From positions 147,213-211,212 of the forward strand of contig CAZZNE010000003.1 in the NCBI GenBank assembly GCA_964655525.1: 64,000 bases of DNA. Reading direction: 5' to 3'. The stretch comes from DLAJ01 sp964655525. Its GTDB lineage: Bacteria; Bacillota; Clostridia; Lachnospirales; Lachnospiraceae. Below, piece by piece: positions 53,282 to 62,967 of the stretch (position 1 is its first letter; every line of letters starts with the position of its first letter). The notes beneath the pieces were generated by a model, which was not told the origin of the DNA, did no database searches, and was given only the letters and a program-made list of their open reading frames with translations. Position numbers and translations under genes: made by a program.

Positions 53282-54700
53282 ATGCCTGATAATCGTAAAA
53301 TCAGTACGAATATCAATGATAATATTCTATTCTTCAAAAAAAAGCTGGGAGTCGGAGCAAGCTTTGATGTGCTCTACCGGACAATCAAGATCGGCGGCAG
53401 GGACGCGATCTTTTTCTTTATTGACGGATTTTGCAAGGATGACACGATGCAGAAAATGCTGCAATACTTTCTGAGTGTGAAAGAAGACGAGATGCCTGCC
53501 GATGCATGGGGGATGCTGAAAGAAAAAATGCCCTATGTGGAGGCGGATTTAGAGGACGATAAGCAAAAGATCGAAACCATGATCTTAAGCGGTGTGTTCG
53601 CGCTGTTTATTGACGGCTATGACAGAGCGATCCTGATCGATGCGCGTACTTATCCGGCGCGTGATGTCGGTGAGCCGGAGAAGGACAAGGCGCTGCGTGG
53701 TTCCAAGGACGGTTTTGTGGAGACCGTTGTTTTTAATACGGCGCTGATCAGACGACGGATCCGCAGTACGGATCTCTGTATGGAAATGTGCACGGCGGGA
53801 AGCACCTCCCATACGGATATTGTGCTCTGTTATATGAATTCACGCGTGGACAAAAAGCTGTTAAATAAGATTCGTACGCGCATTTCGGAACTGGAAGTGG
53901 ATGCGCTTACCATGAATCAGGAGAGTCTTGCGGAATGTCTCTATCACCACAGTTGGATAAATCCTTTTCCGAAATTCCGATTTACAGAGCGTCCCGATAC
54001 GGCGTCCGCACAGGTTCTGGAGGGAAATATCGTCGTGCTCGTGGATAACTCCCCGTCGGCAATGATCTTTCCGGCAACGATCTTTGATCTTATGGAGGAT
54101 GCGGACGATTATTATTTTCCGCCGATCACCGGAACGTATTTAAGGCTGACAAGATGGATCATTGCAATTTTTACGTTCTTACTGACACCGACTTATATGC
54201 TCTTGATGGAGCACCCGGACTGGATACCGGAAACCTTTGCGTTTATTCAGATGAAAGAAAATGCCAATATCTCGATCTTTTGGCAGTTCTTGATCCTGGA
54301 GCTTGCCATAGACGGTCTGCGGTTGGCGGCAGTGCATACGCCGTCCATGTTAAGCACACCGCTAAGCGTCATGGCAGGTCTTGTTTTGGGTGAGTTTTCC
54401 GTGCAATCGGGCTGGTTCAACGCGGAGGTTATTTTATATATGGCGTTTGTGGCGGTCGCTAATTATACGCAGTCCAATTATGAGTTGGATTACGCGATGA
54501 AATTCATGCGTATCCTAACGCTGATTCTGACGGCGTTGTTTGATCTTCCGGGATATATCATCGGCGTGGCGGTCACCATCCTTGCACTTGCGACCAATAA
54601 GACCTTTGCGGGACACCGTTATCTGTACCCGATTCTGCCGTTTAACCCGAAAGCGTTGAAAAAACGGCTGACGAGGCGGCGGCTTTCGAGCAGTAAATAG
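53282..54700 (+). CDS. spoVAF: SpoVAF-like GerA family spore protein
   Basis: A 472-residue spore inner-membrane protein. The soluble N-terminal half (to about residue 280) contains the GerA-type segments ILIDARTYPARDVGEPE and FVETVVFNTALIRRRI; about four to five helices follow, ending in a basic tail. It resembles SpoVAF more than germinant-receptor A subunits, although the split cannot be settled without alignment. SpoVAF contributes to germination. It stands apart from a spoVA operon. The ATG at 53282 has GGAAGGAGG upstream. The stop region holds a 12-base direct repeat (AGCAGTAAATAG twice). Confidence 0.85.
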   Translation: MPDNRKISTNINDNILFFKKKLGVGASFDVLYRTIKIGGRDAIFFFIDGFCKDDTMQKMLQYFLSVKEDEMPADAWGMLKEKMPYVEADLEDDKQKIETMILSGVFALFIDGYDRAILIDARTYPARDVGEPEKDKALRGSKDGFVETVVFNTALIRRRIRSTDLCMEMCTAGSTSHTDIVLCYMNSRVDKKLLNKIRTRISELEVDALTMNQESLAECLYHHSWINPFPKFRFTERPDTASAQVLEGNIVVLVDNSPSAMIFPATIFDLMEDADDYYFPPITGTYLRLTRWIIAIFTFLLTPTYMLLMEHPDWIPETFAFIQMKENANISIFWQFLILELAIDGLRLAAVHTPSMLSTPLSVMAGLVLGEFSVQSGWFNAEVILYMAFVAVANYTQSNYELDYAMKFMRILTLILTALFDLPGYIIGVAVTILALATNKTFAGHRYLYPILPFNPKALKKRLTRRRLSSSK

Positions 54701-54724
54701 AGCAGTAAATAGACAAAACGTAAG

Positions 54725-54753
54725 TTGCTTTTTTCTCTTGTATTTGTTATGAT
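54725..54753 (+). promoter_or_regulatory. Promoter of the DegV-family gene
   Basis: TTGCTT (54725-54730), a 17-base spacer and TATGAT (54748-54753), about 45 bases before the start codon. Confidence 0.55.
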
Positions 54754-54797
54754 AAAAAGAACGCATGGCGCAATATACGAAAAAATGGGGGAACAAC

Positions 54798-55667
54798 ATG
54801 TCTGACTTTAAGATCATAACAAATACGACGGCGGATCTTCCGCAGAGCTTTATTGAGGATAACGGTTTAGGATTGTTCTTTTTTAACTATACGCTGAACG
54901 GACAGGTCTATTCGGCGGATAATGACTTGGATTACAAGACATTTTACAGTAAGGTAAGAGAGGGCAGCATGCCTTCCACCTCGCAGGTCAATCCGGAGAC
55001 GTTCCGCGAGAAGTTCACGGAATATCTGAAGGAAAATAAAAAACTGCTCTACCTTTCCTTTTCGTCGGGCTTAAGCGGAAGCTGCAGCAATGCGCATATG
55101 GTCGCAAATGAGATGATGGAAGAAAATCCCGATATCGAGATCAAGGTCATTGATACGCTTGCGGCGTCCATGGGCGAGGGATTGGTCGTTTACCGTGCCG
55201 TGCAGCTGCAAAAGGAAGGAAAGTCTTTTGAGGAGACCGCGCGTTATATTGAGGAGCATGTGATGAATTTTACGCATGTCTTTACGGTGGACGACTTAAA
55301 CCATCTCTACCGCGGCGGACGTGTGAGCAAGACATCCGCAGTGCTTGGCACCATGATCAACATTAAACCGATCTTAAACGTGGATGAGGAGGGACATCTC
55401 ATCCCGATCGCCAAAGTGAGGGGCAGGAAGAAATCCCTGCACGCGCTTGTCGATTATATGGAAAAAAGAATGGGAAGCTGGCGGGATAAAAACGACATTG
55501 TGCTGATCAGCCACGGGGACTGTCTCGAGGACGCGCAACTGGTCGCAGATGATATAAAGGAACGATTCGGTATTGACAATTTTATGATCAACCATATCGG
55601 GCCGACGATCGGGGCGCATTCCGGTCCGGGCACGGTCGCATTGTTTTTTATGGGTGAGGGCAGATAA
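54798..55667 (+). CDS. DegV family fatty-acid-binding protein
   Basis: A 289-residue DegV/FakB-like protein. FakB proteins hold a fatty acid for phosphorylation by FakA. The N-terminal IITNTTADLPQSF, the central SFSSGLSGSCSNAH and the C-terminal HIGPTIGAHSGPGT are family blocks. The ATG at 54798 is chosen since the family begins there and GGGGGA precedes it. No FakA kinase is nearby. A terminator follows. Confidence 0.93.
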   Translation: MSDFKIITNTTADLPQSFIEDNGLGLFFFNYTLNGQVYSADNDLDYKTFYSKVREGSMPSTSQVNPETFREKFTEYLKENKKLLYLSFSSGLSGSCSNAHMVANEMMEENPDIEIKVIDTLAASMGEGLVVYRAVQLQKEGKSFEETARYIEEHVMNFTHVFTVDDLNHLYRGGRVSKTSAVLGTMINIKPILNVDEEGHLIPIAKVRGRKKSLHALVDYMEKRMGSWRDKNDIVLISHGDCLEDAQLVADDIKERFGIDNFMINHIGPTIGAHSGPGTVALFFMGEGR

Positions 55668-55710
55668 TACAGTAGTAGTGTTTTATATAATTGGAATTGT
55701 GATGAAAAAC

Positions 55711-55746
55711 AGGACTTCCGTTTATTGATGCGGGAGTTCTTTTTTT
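55711..55746 (+). terminator. Terminator after the DegV-family gene
   Basis: AGGACTTCCG (55711-55720) pairs with CGGGAGTTCT (55731-55740), ten pairs with two G-U, followed by six or more T. Confidence 0.82.
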
Positions 55747-55792
55747 GCACTCCGGGCACGATGCCCGCATATAGTACAGTAACAACTATTAT

Positions 55793-56002
55793 ATGCAGGA
55801 ACCTGACGTGAGAGAAGAACTTTTCATGAGAGAATGTCCTTTTGGTGAAAATCGGGACGGTGTGAACGAATTTCCGATTGGTATGGCATATGTACCGTGG
55901 CAGAAGAATGCTGTCACCTATGAGCATCTTGAGGATGGTTTTTGTAACGGAACCATCTTTCCTGAGTTATATATGCCGTTTACCGGAAGGAGGTGCGTAT
56001 GA
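55793..56002 (+). CDS. cotJA: Spore coat-associated protein CotJA
   Basis: A 69-residue CotJA. The diagnostic segments PIGMAYVPWQ and GTIFPELYMPF are both present. It is the first of the cotJABC operon that contributes to the inner spore coat. The ATG at 55793 is used, but an in-frame ATG at 55826 is possible; neither has a strong ribosome site. Its stop overlaps the start of cotJB. Sigma-E control is expected from known cotJ operons, but no clear promoter was read. Confidence 0.88.
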   Translation: MQEPDVREELFMRECPFGENRDGVNEFPIGMAYVPWQKNAVTYEHLEDGFCNGTIFPELYMPFTGRRCV

Positions 56003-56286
56003 TGAACTGCGACTGCCAGAACATGATGTCAAAGGAGCAGTGCGAAATGCTGCATGACATTGATATTTTAGGGTTTACGGTCATTGATATGACTTTATAT
56101 ACGGATACACATCCGGACGATAAAAAAGCACAGGACTTTGTGCGGCACTATCAGAAGCTCTTAAACAGCTTAAAAAGAGAATATGCGATGAAATATGGTG
56201 CATTATCCATGTCGGATGTCGATATGTACGGCACCTCGTGGGATTGGGCGGCAATGCCGCTGCCGTGGGAAGGAGGCTGTGCATAA
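55999..56286 (+). CDS. cotJB: Spore coat protein CotJB
   Basis: A 95-residue CotJB, recognised by MLHDIDILGFTVIDMTLYLD-like and DPDD-like segments (here TVIDMTLYTDTHPDDKKA) and the closing WPWE-type motif (MPLPWEGGCA). GGAAGGAGG lies 5 bases before ATG 55999; ATG 56002 is equally possible. It overlaps cotJA by 4 bases and cotJC by 1, so the three coat proteins are translated together. Confidence 0.9.
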   Translation: MMNCDCQNMMSKEQCEMLHDIDILGFTVIDMTLYTDTHPDDKKAQDFVRHYQKLLNSLKREYAMKYGALSMSDVDMYGTSWDWAAMPLPWEGGCA

Positions 56287-56828
56287 TGTGGAATTATGAG
56301 AGAAGACTGGAATATCCGGTCAATATTAAAAAAGCAGACGCCAAAGCAGCGCAGGTCATCATCAGCCAGTACGGCGGACCTGACGGCGAGTTGGGCGCAT
56401 CCATGCGGTATTTGTCCCAACGCTTTGCGATGCCCGACCGGCGTGTGGCGGGTGTGCTGACGGATATCGGTACGGAGGAGCTTGCGCATTTTGAGATGGT
56501 TGGCACAATTGTACACCAGCTGACGCGCAATCTGTCGATGGAAGAGATCGAGTCGTCGGGGTTTGCGCCTTATTATGTCGATCATACCGTCGGCATCTGG
56601 CCGCAGGCTGCGGGGGGCATTCCGTTTAACGCCTGTGAGTTCCAGTCAAAGGGCGACGCGATCGCCGATCTGGTGGAGGACATGGCGGCGGAACAAAAGG
56701 CGCGCGTCACCTATGAGAATATTTTGCGCCTGATTGACGATCCGGACATTATCGAGCCGATCCGTTTCTTACGCCAGCGTGAGATCAATCATTTTCAGCG
56801 TTTCGGTGAAGCAAATCGGGTGGGATGA
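56286..56828 (+). CDS. cotJC: Spore coat protein CotJC (manganese catalase family)
   Basis: A 180-residue member of the manganese catalase family found in the spore coat. The metal-site helices are visible in IGTEELAHFEMVG and the C-terminal REINHFQRFGEA, with paired Glu/His residues. The start MWNYERRLEYPV is typical. It shares the TAATG junction with cotJB and has GAAGGAGG upstream. It may detoxify peroxide during sporulation or have a structural role. Confidence 0.94.
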   Translation: MWNYERRLEYPVNIKKADAKAAQVIISQYGGPDGELGASMRYLSQRFAMPDRRVAGVLTDIGTEELAHFEMVGTIVHQLTRNLSMEEIESSGFAPYYVDHTVGIWPQAAGGIPFNACEFQSKGDAIADLVEDMAAEQKARVTYENILRLIDDPDIIEPIRFLRQREINHFQRFGEANRVG

Positions 56829-56875
56829 AATAGGGCATCTTATGCCGCGAAAACGGCAGGATATGTTCTTGGCGC

Positions 56876-56903
56876 TTGATAAACAATGGATCGGGAGTAC
56901 AAT
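56876..56903 (+). promoter_or_regulatory. Promoter of the LytTR-ABC operon
   Basis: TTGATA (56876-56881), a 16-base spacer and TACAAT (56898-56903), just ahead of the LytTR gene. Confidence 0.55.
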
Positions 56904-56925
56904 CAAATAAAAAGGCGGTGAGATT

Positions 56926-57366
56926 TTGAATATAGAGATTCATGTGGATGAAAAAGCGGCGGGTATGAGTATTTCCGTTACCTGTAAGCAATTAACGCCC
57001 GATGTGGAAAAGCTGATCGCGGCATTGCGGATGATGAACCATCAGCTGACGGCAAAAAAAGAAGATGAAATCTATTTGTTGGATATTGCAAAGATCATCT
57101 ACATTGAGAGCGTAGACAGGACATGCTTTATATACACAGATGATGACATGTACGAATCGGATTTTCGTCTGTACGAATTAGAGCGGCAGCTTGAAGAGTA
57201 TGGTTTCTGCCGCGTGAGTAAATCATGCTTGATCCGTCTTTCGGGCATTCAGACGTTGAAAGCGGATGTGAACAGAAAAATCCGTGTCACGATGACGAAC
57301 GGGGAACAGATCATGGCATCCAGACAATATGCTGAGGAATTGAAAAAAAGATTAGGGGTGATATAA
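56926..57366 (+). CDS. LytTR DNA-binding transcriptional regulator
   Basis: A 146-residue regulator made almost only of a LytTR domain (about residues 40-146, with IIYIESVDRTCFIYTDD, RVSKSCLIRL and the closing MASRQYAEELKKRL), with no receiver domain. TTG 56926 is the start, with AAGGCGGTGAG upstream. It is followed at once by a DUF3021 membrane protein and an ABC transporter. LytTR-DUF3021 pairs often work as a regulator and its membrane inhibitor, controlling their own operon. Confidence 0.88.
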   Translation: MNIEIHVDEKAAGMSISVTCKQLTPDVEKLIAALRMMNHQLTAKKEDEIYLLDIAKIIYIESVDRTCFIYTDDDMYESDFRLYELERQLEEYGFCRVSKSCLIRLSGIQTLKADVNRKIRVTMTNGEQIMASRQYAEELKKRLGVI

Positions 57367-57849
57367 ATGGAGGAAAAGAGAACCGTCTTTGATTATTTAG
57401 GACAAATCTTGATCGTGTTTGGTTTTACCATGCTGATCATGAATCTGTTATGTCTTGCGTTCGGAAATACAGCGAAGGATATCTCTGCGATGTTTGCACT
57501 TGGAAACAAGGGGGTTCCGGTCGAGACCGCATTCCAGTTTTTATGTGTGTCCGCTTTGATCGTAGGAGTCCGGTTTGTGTTCTTTACAGATATTCTGATC
57601 AAGAATATGCCGATCTGGATGAGAACCGTCTGTATGCTGATTGCGATCATTCTGATCATTGCGGCATTTGTGGCTGTATTTCGATGGTTTCCCGTAATGA
57701 TGTGGCAGCCGTGGGCGATGTTCTTTGCCTGTTTTGGGCTTTCTTTTCTCGGAAGCTATTTCGTGATGGTCGTAAAGGAAAAGGTTGAAAATAAACGAAT
57801 GGAAGAAGCGTTGCGGCGTTTCAAGGAAGAGGAGGGGAAAGCGGAATGA
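57367..57849 (+). CDS. DUF3021 family membrane protein
   Basis: A 160-residue protein with four helices (about 10-32, 55-75, 84-107 and 118-138) and a charged C-terminal coil. DUF3021 proteins are regularly encoded next to LytTR regulators and may hold them inactive at the membrane; this is known for similar pairs and inferred here. It begins on the base after the LytTR stop and overlaps the ATPase gene by 4 bases. Confidence 0.85.
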   Translation: MEEKRTVFDYLGQILIVFGFTMLIMNLLCLAFGNTAKDISAMFALGNKGVPVETAFQFLCVSALIVGVRFVFFTDILIKNMPIWMRTVCMLIAIILIIAAFVAVFRWFPVMMWQPWAMFFACFGLSFLGSYFVMVVKEKVENKRMEEALRRFKEEEGKAE

Positions 57850-58703
57850 ATCAAGCATTGACGGCAGAAAATCTTTCAATCGGATTTGACGGGCGGCAGG
57901 TTTTGGAGCATGTGACGTTTGAGGTACAGGAAGGGGAGATTTTTGGCTTGTTAGGTCCGTCGGGAGCCGGAAAGACCACACTGATCAAGATACTGACGGG
58001 ACGGCTTTTGCAGGAGGGCGGCTATGCGAAGCTGCTCGGAAAAGATACAAAGGAGCTGGGCGCTTCAGAGCATGGGCAGATTGGAGTGATGATGGATGAT
58101 TTCGGATTGTATGAGCGGTTGTCCGCATACGATAATCTTTCGTTCTATGCGAAGCTTTACCATGTTCCGAAAAGCCGGATCGACGATATTCTGGGCAGGA
58201 TCGGTCTGTATGACGCCCGCCGCACAGCCGTTTCGAAGCTCTCCAAAGGAATGAAAAACAGATTGTCTTTGGCCAGAGCGTTGATGAATCATGTAAAGCT
58301 CCTGTTTCTCGATGAGCCGACTTCCGGACTGGATCCGGTTACGACGAGGGACATGCATGCTGTTTTAACGGAACAGAAGAAAAAGGGGACGACCATTTTT
58401 CTGACGACGCATAATATGTATGAAGCGCAGAACCTTTGTGACCGCGTTGCGTTATTGAGCGGGGGCAGGATCATAGAGTGTGGGAAACCTGCTGATATTT
58501 GCAAAAAATACAATTACCTGAACCGGTTTCAGATTACCTTGAAAAACGGGGAAGCCGTTACACTGGATAACAGCAGCGGCTCTGCGCTCCCAATCAAAGA
58601 ATATTTGGAGCAGGATGCCATTGAGACGATCCATTCTACGGAACCGACACTGGAGAGTGTTTTTATAGAATTGACGGGAAAGGGGCTTCATGGATATGAA
58701 TAA
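57846..58703 (+). CDS. ABC transporter ATP-binding protein
   Basis: A 285-residue ATPase of the drug/antibiotic-exporter (CcmA/DrrA-like) type. Walker A is GPSGAGKTT near residue 38, the signature is LSKGMKNR (variant of LSGGM), Walker B is LLFLDEPTSGLD and the switch His is in LTTHNM. The C-terminal 70 residues are a DrrA-type extension. It is coupled to DUF3021 upstream and overlaps the permease gene by 14 bases. The substrate is unknown. Confidence 0.92.
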   Translation: MNQALTAENLSIGFDGRQVLEHVTFEVQEGEIFGLLGPSGAGKTTLIKILTGRLLQEGGYAKLLGKDTKELGASEHGQIGVMMDDFGLYERLSAYDNLSFYAKLYHVPKSRIDDILGRIGLYDARRTAVSKLSKGMKNRLSLARALMNHVKLLFLDEPTSGLDPVTTRDMHAVLTEQKKKGTTIFLTTHNMYEAQNLCDRVALLSGGRIIECGKPADICKKYNYLNRFQITLKNGEAVTLDNSSGSALPIKEYLEQDAIETIHSTEPTLESVFIELTGKGLHGYE

Positions 58704-59388
58704 CGTAGCAGCAATCTTCAAAAAACAATTGAAAGATACCGTAAAAAATAAAACCGTTCTGATCCAGTTTCTCATGTTTCCGGTTCTGACGCTCATCATG
58801 AACCGCGCAGTCAAAATCGACGGGATGCCGGAGCATTTTTTTGTCAATCTGTTTGCGACCATGTATATCGGAATGGCGCCGCTCACAAGTATTGCGGCTG
58901 TCATCGCGGAGGAAAAAGAAAAAAATACGCTTCGCGTTCTGATGATGTCGAATGTAAAGCCCTATGAATATCTGTTGGGGATCGGCAGTTATATCTGGGC
59001 TGCCTGTATGCTCGGCGCATTGGTGATCTGTGTCTCCTCAGGTTACAAAGCGCGGGAAGCGTTGACTTTTATGACGATCATGGCAGTCGGAATTTTAGCG
59101 TCGCTGCTGATCGGGGCGGCAGTCGGTATCTTCAGCAAGACACAAATGATGGCGACCTCCATCACGGTACCGGTCATGATGATCTTTTCCTTTCTGCCGA
59201 TGCTGTCCCTGTTCAATTCTACCATTGCCAAAATCGCGAAATTTGTCTGGTCAGAGCAGATCAGCAGGCTGCTGGAACAGGTCAATACCCGTCAGTTCGG
59301 AATGACTTCGATCGGGATTGTCTTGATCAATATGCTTGTCTTTATGGCGCTGTTTGTCGTTGCATATCAGAAACGCGGGTTGGAGTAG
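58690..59388 (+). CDS. ABC transporter permease
   Basis: A 232-residue ABC-2 type permease with about six helices, partner of the ATPase at 57846. GGAAAGGGG precedes two possible starts, ATG 58690 and ATG 58696. It is the last gene of the LytTR-DUF3021-ABC operon; a weak AGGAT/ATCCT hairpin with T-rich tail follows near 59396-59418. Confidence 0.87.
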   Translation: MDMNNVAAIFKKQLKDTVKNKTVLIQFLMFPVLTLIMNRAVKIDGMPEHFFVNLFATMYIGMAPLTSIAAVIAEEKEKNTLRVLMMSNVKPYEYLLGIGSYIWAACMLGALVICVSSGYKAREALTFMTIMAVGILASLLIGAAVGIFSKTQMMATSITVPVMMIFSFLPMLSLFNSTIAKIAKFVWSEQISRLLEQVNTRQFGMTSIGIVLINMLVFMALFVVAYQKRGLE

Positions 59389-59452
59389 ACGAAAAGAGGA
59401 TTTCATCCTTGATTTTTGTATTGACATTGATATAAAAGCATGAATAGAATGG

Positions 59453-59482
59453 TTGACAAAAGCATGTCATGTGGAGTATAGT
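59453..59482 (+). promoter_or_regulatory. Promoter of the amber-interrupted ABC operon
   Basis: TTGACA (59453-59458), an 18-base spacer and TATAGT (59477-59482). A second TTGACA (59421-59426) with TAGAAT 18 bases on (59445-59450) may be an additional upstream promoter. Confidence 0.65.
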
Positions 59483-59491
59483 AAAAAAAGA

Positions 59492-59554
59492 GTTAGCGGT
59501 CGCTAACAAAAAGCGGCCGCTTTCCTTTTTGATTTGAGGTTAGAAATAACTAAC
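59492..59554 (+). promoter_or_regulatory. Two GTTAG-N6-CTAAC operator-like palindromes
   Basis: GTTAGCGGTCGCTAAC (59492-59507) and GTTAGAAATAACTAAC (59539-59554) are 16-base inverted repeats with the same arms and spacing, centred 47 bases apart just downstream of the promoter. The first is fully palindromic. Between them lies AAAGCGGCCGCTTT (59510-59523). They look like twin binding sites of a dimeric repressor, for example of TetR type, which is not encoded in the window. Confidence 0.6.
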
Positions 59555-59641
59555 AAATATTAGTCTAGAAATCATGGGCGCGAAATAAGAAAAAGAGCAG
59601 ACGAATGAAAACGTCTTTATGAGGAAGGAGGATCATGAAAC

Positions 59642-60358
<717 letters not shown>

Positions 60359-60372
60359 GGGGCGTGGAGAAG

Positions 60373-62721
60373 ATGAAAAACAAAAAAGTGAGAAATCCGC
60401 TTGTCAAACGAATTCCGAAAGAGCTGATTGGAGACTGGAAAAAATATCTCGTTGTGAGTCTGTTTTTGATCCTCACGATCGGATTTGTATCGGGAATGTA
60501 TGTTGCGAACGGCAGCATGATGAAAGCGGCTGATGAGAGCGTAACAAAATACAGGCTGGAGGACGGGCATTTTGAACTGAGCCGCGAAGCGGACGCGGAA
60601 TTATTATCCGCCATTCAGTCCGATGATCTGCAATCGGATGGAGAAGCGTTTCCGGTAACTCTGTATGAGAATTTTTACCGGAACAGGGAGGAGGATCATA
60701 ACTGCGATGGTATTACGGACGGGACGATCCGGATTTATCGTAAAACAGAGGACGTCAATCTGGCGTGTCTGATGGAAGGGCGATTACCGGAAACGGAAGA
60801 TGAGATTGCGATTGACCGTATGCATGCGGACAATGTCGGGATCGAAGTGGGGGATAGGATCGAAATTGACGGACTTTCCTACAAGGTTGTCGGGCTGATT
60901 GCCTATGTTAATTATTCCACGCTGCATGAAAAAAGTACGGACTTTATGTTTGACGCCCTGAAATTTAACGTGGCGATGGTGACGGAGGATGAATTTGACC
61001 GTTTAAGCGGTGTGGTTCATTATGCCTACGCATGGAAGTATGCAATCGTGCCGGCGGATGAAAAAGAAGAAAAACAGTTTTCCGATGATTTTTTAGGGGC
61101 GCTGTTTATGCTTTGTATGGCACACGGAAATGCACTGGAGGATTATATGCCGGCATACGCCAATCCGGCGATTCATTTTGCAACAGACGATATGGGAAGC
61201 GATGAGGCAATGGGAGGTGTTCTTTTGGATATCCTGATCGTGATCATTGCATTCATTTTTGCGGTCACGATCAGTAACACGATCGCAAAAGAGTCGGCGG
61301 CGATCGGAACACTGCGCGCTTCCGGTTACAGCAGGAGCGAGCTTGTCAGGCATTATCTTTCCATGCCGGTGATCGTGACAGTCATTGCTGCGGCAGTTGG
61401 AAATATACTTGGATATTCCGTATTCAAAAATGTTGTGGTATCCATGTATTATAACAGCTATAGTCTGCCGACCTATGAAACGATATGGAATCCGGAAGCA
61501 TTTGTCAAAACAACATTGATTCCCGCAGTTTTAATGTTTGCCGTGAATTTGTTTGTCATCATCAGGATGATGCGTCATACGCCGCTGCAGTTTTTACGGC
61601 ATGACTTAAAGAAATCAAAACGTAAAAAGGCGATCCGGCTTCCGAGATGGAAGTTTTTACACAGATTCCGCATGCGAATAATCCTTCAGAATATTCCGAA
61701 TTATCTGATCTTGTTTTTGGGAATCTGCTTTATTTCGACCATGCTCTCCATGGCGGTCGGAATGCCGGATACCCTCCAATATTACCAGGATCATGCCGAA
61801 GAAATGATGTTTTCTAAATATCAGTATGTACTGAGATCCTATGAAGATCCTATGGGAGGCGTGATTGAAACCGGGAATGAGGATGCCGAGGAATTCGGTA
61901 TGTATTCCCTGCAAAAAAAGACGGATGTACTGGAAGAGGAAATTGCAATCTATGGGATCGTGGATGACAGCCGCTATGTAGAGATCGATGATCTTGAGGG
62001 GCTTCGGGAAAATGAGGTATACATTTCGGATTCGTTTGCGCAGAAATACAACCTTTCGGTCGGCAGCAGCGTGACGCTGGATGAAAAATATGAGGATTGT
62101 TCCCATGAATTCAAAGTGGTGGGAATCTATGAGGAATCCTTAAGTCTGGCGGTTTTTATGCCGATTCGGAATTTCCGCGCTGAGTTTGGGTTAAAAGAGA
62201 ATGAATTCAGCGGGTATCTGTCCGATACGGAAATCACAGATATAGAAGAAGAAACGATCGCGACGGTCATCACAAAGAGCGATATTACGAAAATGTGTGA
62301 TCAGCTCGACCATTCCATGGGGGCGTACATGCAGTATTTTCAGGTTTTGTGCATGCTGCTGTCGGCAGTGCTGATCTACCTGCTCACCAAGATCATTATT
62401 GAGAAAAATGAGACCGCGATTTCCATGACGAAAATTCTGGGTTATGAGAACAGGGAGATCGCAGGTTTGTATCTGTTTTCCACAACGATCATGTTGTGTT
62501 TAGCGGATGTGCTCAGCGTATTCGTTGGTTCATTTGTCATGAGGACGGCATGGAAAGCGATCATGGCGGAGTATAGTGGGTGGTTTGAGTTTATGACGAC
62601 GCCGTTCGGGTATGTTAAAATATTTGCTTTTGTTCTGATTGGCTATCTGATCGTCATGGTTTTGGATTTTAAGCGGATCAAGAAGATTCCGATGGATGAA
62701 GCGCTTAAGAATGTAGAGTGA
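60373..62721 (+). CDS. FtsX-like ABC transporter permease
   Basis: A 782-residue permease with two FtsX domains. An N-terminal helix (LVVSLFLILTIGFVSGMYV) is followed by an extracellular domain to about residue 280, three helices (about 285-410), a helix near 440-460, a second extracellular domain and three terminal helices. It is intact and follows the amber-interrupted ATPase by 14 bases. Without a working ATPase it would have no energy source unless another ATPase substitutes, such as the one at 3527. ATG 60373 is used; GTG 60364 is possible. Confidence 0.87.
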   Translation: MKNKKVRNPLVKRIPKELIGDWKKYLVVSLFLILTIGFVSGMYVANGSMMKAADESVTKYRLEDGHFELSREADAELLSAIQSDDLQSDGEAFPVTLYENFYRNREEDHNCDGITDGTIRIYRKTEDVNLACLMEGRLPETEDEIAIDRMHADNVGIEVGDRIEIDGLSYKVVGLIAYVNYSTLHEKSTDFMFDALKFNVAMVTEDEFDRLSGVVHYAYAWKYAIVPADEKEEKQFSDDFLGALFMLCMAHGNALEDYMPAYANPAIHFATDDMGSDEAMGGVLLDILIVIIAFIFAVTISNTIAKESAAIGTLRASGYSRSELVRHYLSMPVIVTVIAAAVGNILGYSVFKNVVVSMYYNSYSLPTYETIWNPEAFVKTTLIPAVLMFAVNLFVIIRMMRHTPLQFLRHDLKKSKRKKAIRLPRWKFLHRFRMRIILQNIPNYLILFLGICFISTMLSMAVGMPDTLQYYQDHAEEMMFSKYQYVLRSYEDPMGGVIETGNEDAEEFGMYSLQKKTDVLEEEIAIYGIVDDSRYVEIDDLEGLRENEVYISDSFAQKYNLSVGSSVTLDEKYEDCSHEFKVVGIYEESLSLAVFMPIRNFRAEFGLKENEFSGYLSDTEITDIEEETIATVITKSDITKMCDQLDHSMGAYMQYFQVLCMLLSAVLIYLLTKIIIEKNETAISMTKILGYENREIAGLYLFSTTIMLCLADVLSVFVGSFVMRTAWKAIMAEYSGWFEFMTTPFGYVKIFAFVLIGYLIVMVLDFKRIKKIPMDEALKNVE

Positions 62722-62745
62722 TACGGAGCGGCCGTTTTTCATAAA

Positions 62746-62967
62746 ATGAAGGAAAACAGGTCATGGAGAACGTGGATGGGAAAAAGAAGCAGCGCATCCA
62801 CACCCGACACCGGTATCCGGATAGACAATATGGAACTGACCGTGACGAACCGCTATCCGGTCCGGGGGGAACAGACAGAGAAAGAAGTCCGGCAGGAAAT
62901 TTCCGCGCGCCTGTATCGAATCTTTCGCAATTATAACGAGTCCGATGTTTCGGGAGACGGCGATTAA
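62746..62967 (+). CDS. Small protein preceding the serine recombinase
   Basis: A 73-residue ORF of unknown function, ending one base before the recombinase start (TAAATG). The C-terminal part (NRYPVRGEQTEKEVRQ and ARLYRIFRNY) looks helical and protein-like, whereas a competing frame from 62764 is not. Small ORFs directly before large serine recombinases are common in Clostridia elements. The ribosome site is weak. Confidence 0.45.
   Translation: MKENRSWRTWMGKRSSASTPDTGIRIDNMELTVTNRYPVRGEQTEKEVRQEISARLYRIFRNYNESDVSGDGD

Noticed and set aside
54690..54713. A 12-base direct repeat (AGCAGTAAATAG twice) at the end of the SpoVAF-like gene, as an attachment-site footprint
   Set aside because: No mobile genes adjoin it; it is more simply a short slippage duplication around the stop codon.
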